Both the position numbers and the translations under genes were made by a program. Source: Rhodococcus sp. IITR03 (GTDB lineage Bacteria; Actinomycetota; Actinomycetes; Mycobacteriales; Mycobacteriaceae). Taken from it: DNA of 34,814 nucleotides. The stretch is from assembly GCA_001017865.1 (NCBI GenBank), contig LATQ01000001.1:895687-930500 (forward strand), written 5' to 3'. Shown piece by piece: positions 32,183 through 34,814 of this stretch; position 1 is the first letter of the stretch; every line of letters starts with the position of its first letter. The notes beneath the pieces are model-generated. The model ran no database searches, was not told where the DNA came from, and worked only from the letters and a program-made list of their open reading frames with translations.

Positions 32183-33422
32183 ATGACAACGCTCTCCCGC
32201 TACGGTGGCGCCGCCTTCACCGTCGTCGCTGCAACCTTCGCCGCCGCATGCGGCGGCACCACCGAAGCCGACACCACTGCGGCCGACACCATCGAGACGA
32301 CGACCACCGCCGCCGCTTCCGAAGTGGCGACGGCGCAGCCGCGCCTCGCCCTGACCTACGACGGTGGCGTCCTCGTCGTCGACGAAGAAGAACTCACCGT
32401 CGTCGACGACTTCGCACTCGACGGCTTCAACCGTCTCTCCCCCGCCGGCGACGGACGCCACGTGCTGATCTCCACCGAGGCGGATTCCGCGCCCTCGACA
32501 CCGGCAGCTGGACGGAGGCCCACGGCGACCACGGTCACCACTACGCCGGCGCACCAGCCCTCACCGACCTGACGTTCGCCGCCGAGAAGCCCGGCACGTC
32601 GTGCCGCACGCCGGGGTCACCGCCCTGTTCGACGACGGCACCGGACGCATCGACGTGTTCGACCCCGCCGATCTCGCCTCGACGACCGACCTGCCGCATC
32701 TCGACAGCCGCACACTCCCCGAGGCCCACCACGGCGTGGCCGTTCCGATGCCCGACGGCGGCATGCTCGTCACCCTCGGCGATTCCGAGGAGCGGACCGG
32801 TGTGGCACTGCTCGACGAGAACGGCACCGAGATCACGCGCACCGAACAGTGCCCGGGCGTGCACGGTGAGACGGTCGCGGCCGACGGGGTCGTCGCCTTC
32901 GGATGCGAGGACGGCATGGCGATCTTCCGCGACGGAACGTTCACGAAGCGTCGGTGCCCGACCCCTACGGCCGGATCGGGAACCAGGCCGGCAGCGAGGA
33001 TTCGCCCGTCGTCCTCGGCGACTACAAGACCGATCCCGACGCCGAGCTCGAGCGCCCCCGAGCGCGTCGCGCTCGTGGATACCCGCACCGCGTCGGTGCG
33101 CCTCGTCGACCTCGGCACGAGTTACACCTTCCGTTCCCTCGGCCGCGGACCGGCGGGTGAAGCGCTCGTTCTCGGCACCGACGGCAACCTCCACGTGATC
33201 GATCCCGAGTCCGGCGAGATCGTCCGGCGGATCGAGGTGCTCGAGCCGTGGACCGAGCCCGACGAGTGGCAGGCACCTCGGCCCGCACTCGAGGTGCAGG
33301 GCGGAACGGCGTTCGTCACCGATCCCGCCACCGATTCCCTCTACGCGGTGGACGTGGCCTCAGGTGAGATCCGTACGGCCGAACTGCCGCACACCCCGAA
33401 CGAGATCAGCGGCGTCGCCTGA
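32183..33422 (+). CDS. AztD-like zinc metallochaperone lipoprotein (beta-propeller)
   Basis: About 413 residues. Signal peptide with lipobox-like TFAAAC near residue 23, so probably lipid-anchored outside the membrane. A Thr/Ala-rich linker is followed by repeats typical of a beta-propeller (LALTYDGGVLVVDEEEL, VTALFDDGTGRIDVFDP, GVALLDENGTEI, VALVDTRTASVRLVDLG, LYAVDVASGEI). A His-rich loop EAHGDHGHHYAG near residue 110 is the AztD hallmark for zinc. The frame changes near 32490, 32600, 32955 and 33055 (the last an extra C). AztD normally hands zinc to the AztC binding protein of an AztABC importer, but no such genes adjoin. The Zur-like box supports a zinc role. Confidence 0.65.
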
Positions 33423-33434
33423 CTCCGCTACCTG

Positions 33435-33476
33435 AGTATTCGGCTTTCTAGCGTTACTGCTAGAAAGCCGAATACT
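33435..33476. terminator. 18-bp perfect hairpin after the AztD-like gene
   Basis: AGTATTCGGCTTTCTAGC (33435-33452) and its exact reverse complement (33459-33476) with a 6-base loop, 12 bases after the stop codon, followed by TTCC. It is a strong terminator candidate. Its arm shares GTATTCGGCTyTCTA with sequence after gpsA (30004-30018). Confidence 0.7.
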
Positions 33477-33654
33477 TTCCTCACATCCACCGGATCGAGA
33501 CATTTGCGCAACGTGATCCGTCTCGCTCCACAAGTGCACGAAACGGAAATCTCCGTCAAAACGGTTGGGGAGACGATATTCTCGTCGCCTGATCCCGAAG
33601 ACAACGATTGTGTAACGTGGCGACGCACCTGTTTCCGATCGGGAGGTACCGCCC

Positions 33655-34814
33655 GTGCTGTTGACCGAAGTCCGTACCCGACCTGTTCGATCCTTGTTGA
33701 TCGCCATCGGGCTGACGGTCTCGGCCCTGGCAGTCGCCGGATACCTGCGCGACGCGGTGAACGAGTACCTCATGGATCTCGACGTCTTCCGCGACGCCGG
33801 CTGGGCCTTCCTGCACCACACCCCGCTGTACACCGAGGGGTTCTTCAGCCATTCCGGTTTCCGGTTCATCTACCCACCCTTCGCGGCGTTCCTCTTCGCC
33901 CGATGGCGTTGGTGGGCAGCACCGCCCTGCAGGTGTTGTGGACGATCGGGCTCATCGCTCTCGTGTGGTGGGTGCTGAAGGTCGTCTATCAGCGACTCGA
34001 CATGTCGCAGCCGAGTCTGATCGCGGCCGCGTCGCTCGGACCGGTGCTGTGGCTCGAGCCGTTCCGCTCCAACTTCACGTTCGGCCAGATCAACATCGTG
34101 CTCATGGCACTGGTGGTCGCGACCTGCTCGGCGTGATCCCGAAGCGCTTCCGCGGTGTCGGCATCGCGCTGGCCGCCGCCATCAAGGTGACCCCGGCCGC
34201 CTTCGGCCTGATCTTCCTGCTGCGCCGCGACTGGCCGTCGGCATTCCGTGCGCTGGGCGCCTTCGCCGCGACCGTCGCGTTCGGCTACTGGCTGCGCCCG
34301 ATTCGACCGTCTACTTCTGGACCACGGAGTTCTTCGCGACCGACCGCGCCGGCGACCCGTCGTTCTTCCGCAACCAGGCGCTCACCGGTCTCATCGCCCG
34401 TTTCGACTTCTCCGACGGCACTGCCAAGGCGCTGTGGCTGGCCGGTGCCTGGTCGTCGTGGCCGGTACCGCGTGGGCCGCGTACCGCTTCCTGCGTGCCG
34501 ACGAACCCGTGGTCGCGGTGGCCTGGTGGGCCTGGCGTCGCTGCTCGCCGCTCCGATCGCCGTCACCCACCATTGGGTGTACGCGCTGTTCCTCGTGCCG
34601 CTGCTGGTCGCGCCGGCCTACCGCCGCTGGTGGCCCGTGCTGGTGCCCGCGACCGTCGTCTTCCTCATCGGACCCAACCACCTGCTGCGTGAGGCGTCCT
34701 CCGGCGGTTGGGTCGAGCAGTTGCTCCTCGAAGTGCTCGGCACCTCGCAGTGCCTGGCCGCGATCGCGGTCTCGTCGCCGCGATGATCGCCGCGCGCGCC
34801 GCCGCCCCGGGGCC
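33655..34814 (+). CDS. GT87-family membrane mannosyltransferase (DUF2029), 3' end outside window
   Basis: Polytopic membrane glycosyltransferase that uses polyprenyl-phosphate-mannose outside the membrane, as in lipoarabinomannan or PIM synthesis of mycolata. Motifs: a first helix LLIAIGLTVSALAVAGYL, catalytic-type DLDVFRDAGWAFLHHTPLY, FRFIYPPFAAFLFA, FTFGQINIVLMALVVATC, IKVTPAAFGLIFLLRRDW, FFRNQALTGLIARF and APIAVTHHWVYALFLVPLL. The frame changes near 33905, 34130, 34302, 34450, 34525 and 34770. The GTG at 33655 follows GGGAGG with 8-base spacing; TGTGTAACGT (33609-33618) may be an extended -10. It runs on past the window end. Confidence 0.82.

Overview
The window is GC-rich actinobacterial DNA. 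The gene content (catRABC, a two-component phenol hydroxylase of the rhodococcal PheA1A2 type, a GcoAB-type P450 system, benABCDK) points to Rhodococcus or a close relative. Genus is inferred from gene families and codon use, not from a marker gene. No rRNA, tRNA, insertion sequence, phage gene or CRISPR array was seen.

Layout. (1) 1-4598, flank: the start of an ABC-F ATPase gene (minus strand) behind a long leader with an 8-codon peptide and switchable hairpins; a monoglyceride-lipase-like hydrolase; a LigB/DODA-type dioxygenase; an HSL-type esterase; and an alkaline-phosphatase-superfamily phosphodiesterase. (2) 4632-25478, a catechol supercluster: catC-catB-catA (minus) divergent from catR; an AraC regulator (PheR-like) divergent from pheA2-pheA1 and a small protein of unknown function; a second, paralogous AraC regulator divergent from gcoA-gcoB; then benA-benB-benC-benD, benK, a large LuxR/LAL regulator and benE. 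(3) 25468-28810: a minus-strand operon of AraC regulator, VOC protein and UvrA-like twin ABC ATPase. (4) 28968 to the end: gpsA, a nitroreductase, an AAA ATPase, an AztD-like zinc-chaperone lipoprotein behind a probable Zur box, and a GT87-type mannosyltransferase cut by the window edge.

How it works together. Phenol (PheA1A2), guaiacol-type aryl ethers (GcoAB) and benzoate (BenABCD) are all converted to catechol. CatA, CatB and CatC then take catechol to 3-oxoadipate enol-lactone. Each entry route has its own regulator next to it, and BenK and BenE bring benzoate in. The later 3-oxoadipate steps are not in the window.

Most notable points: BenC carries an extra C-terminal domain that looks like the FCD ligand-binding domain of GntR regulators. 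The two AraC-controlled promoters (pheA2 and gcoA) share an operator-like element at matching spacing. The ABC-F gene has a textbook-looking attenuator and a WhiB7-like promoter. The AztD-like gene has a Zur-like operator.

Data quality. About two thirds of the genes are broken by one or more frame changes. Most are explained by one missing base in a short G or C run (a few by an extra base), and each restores a full-length family protein. This looks like uncorrected long-read error, not pseudogenes, so I annotate these genes as single CDSs across the breaks and note where the frame changes.
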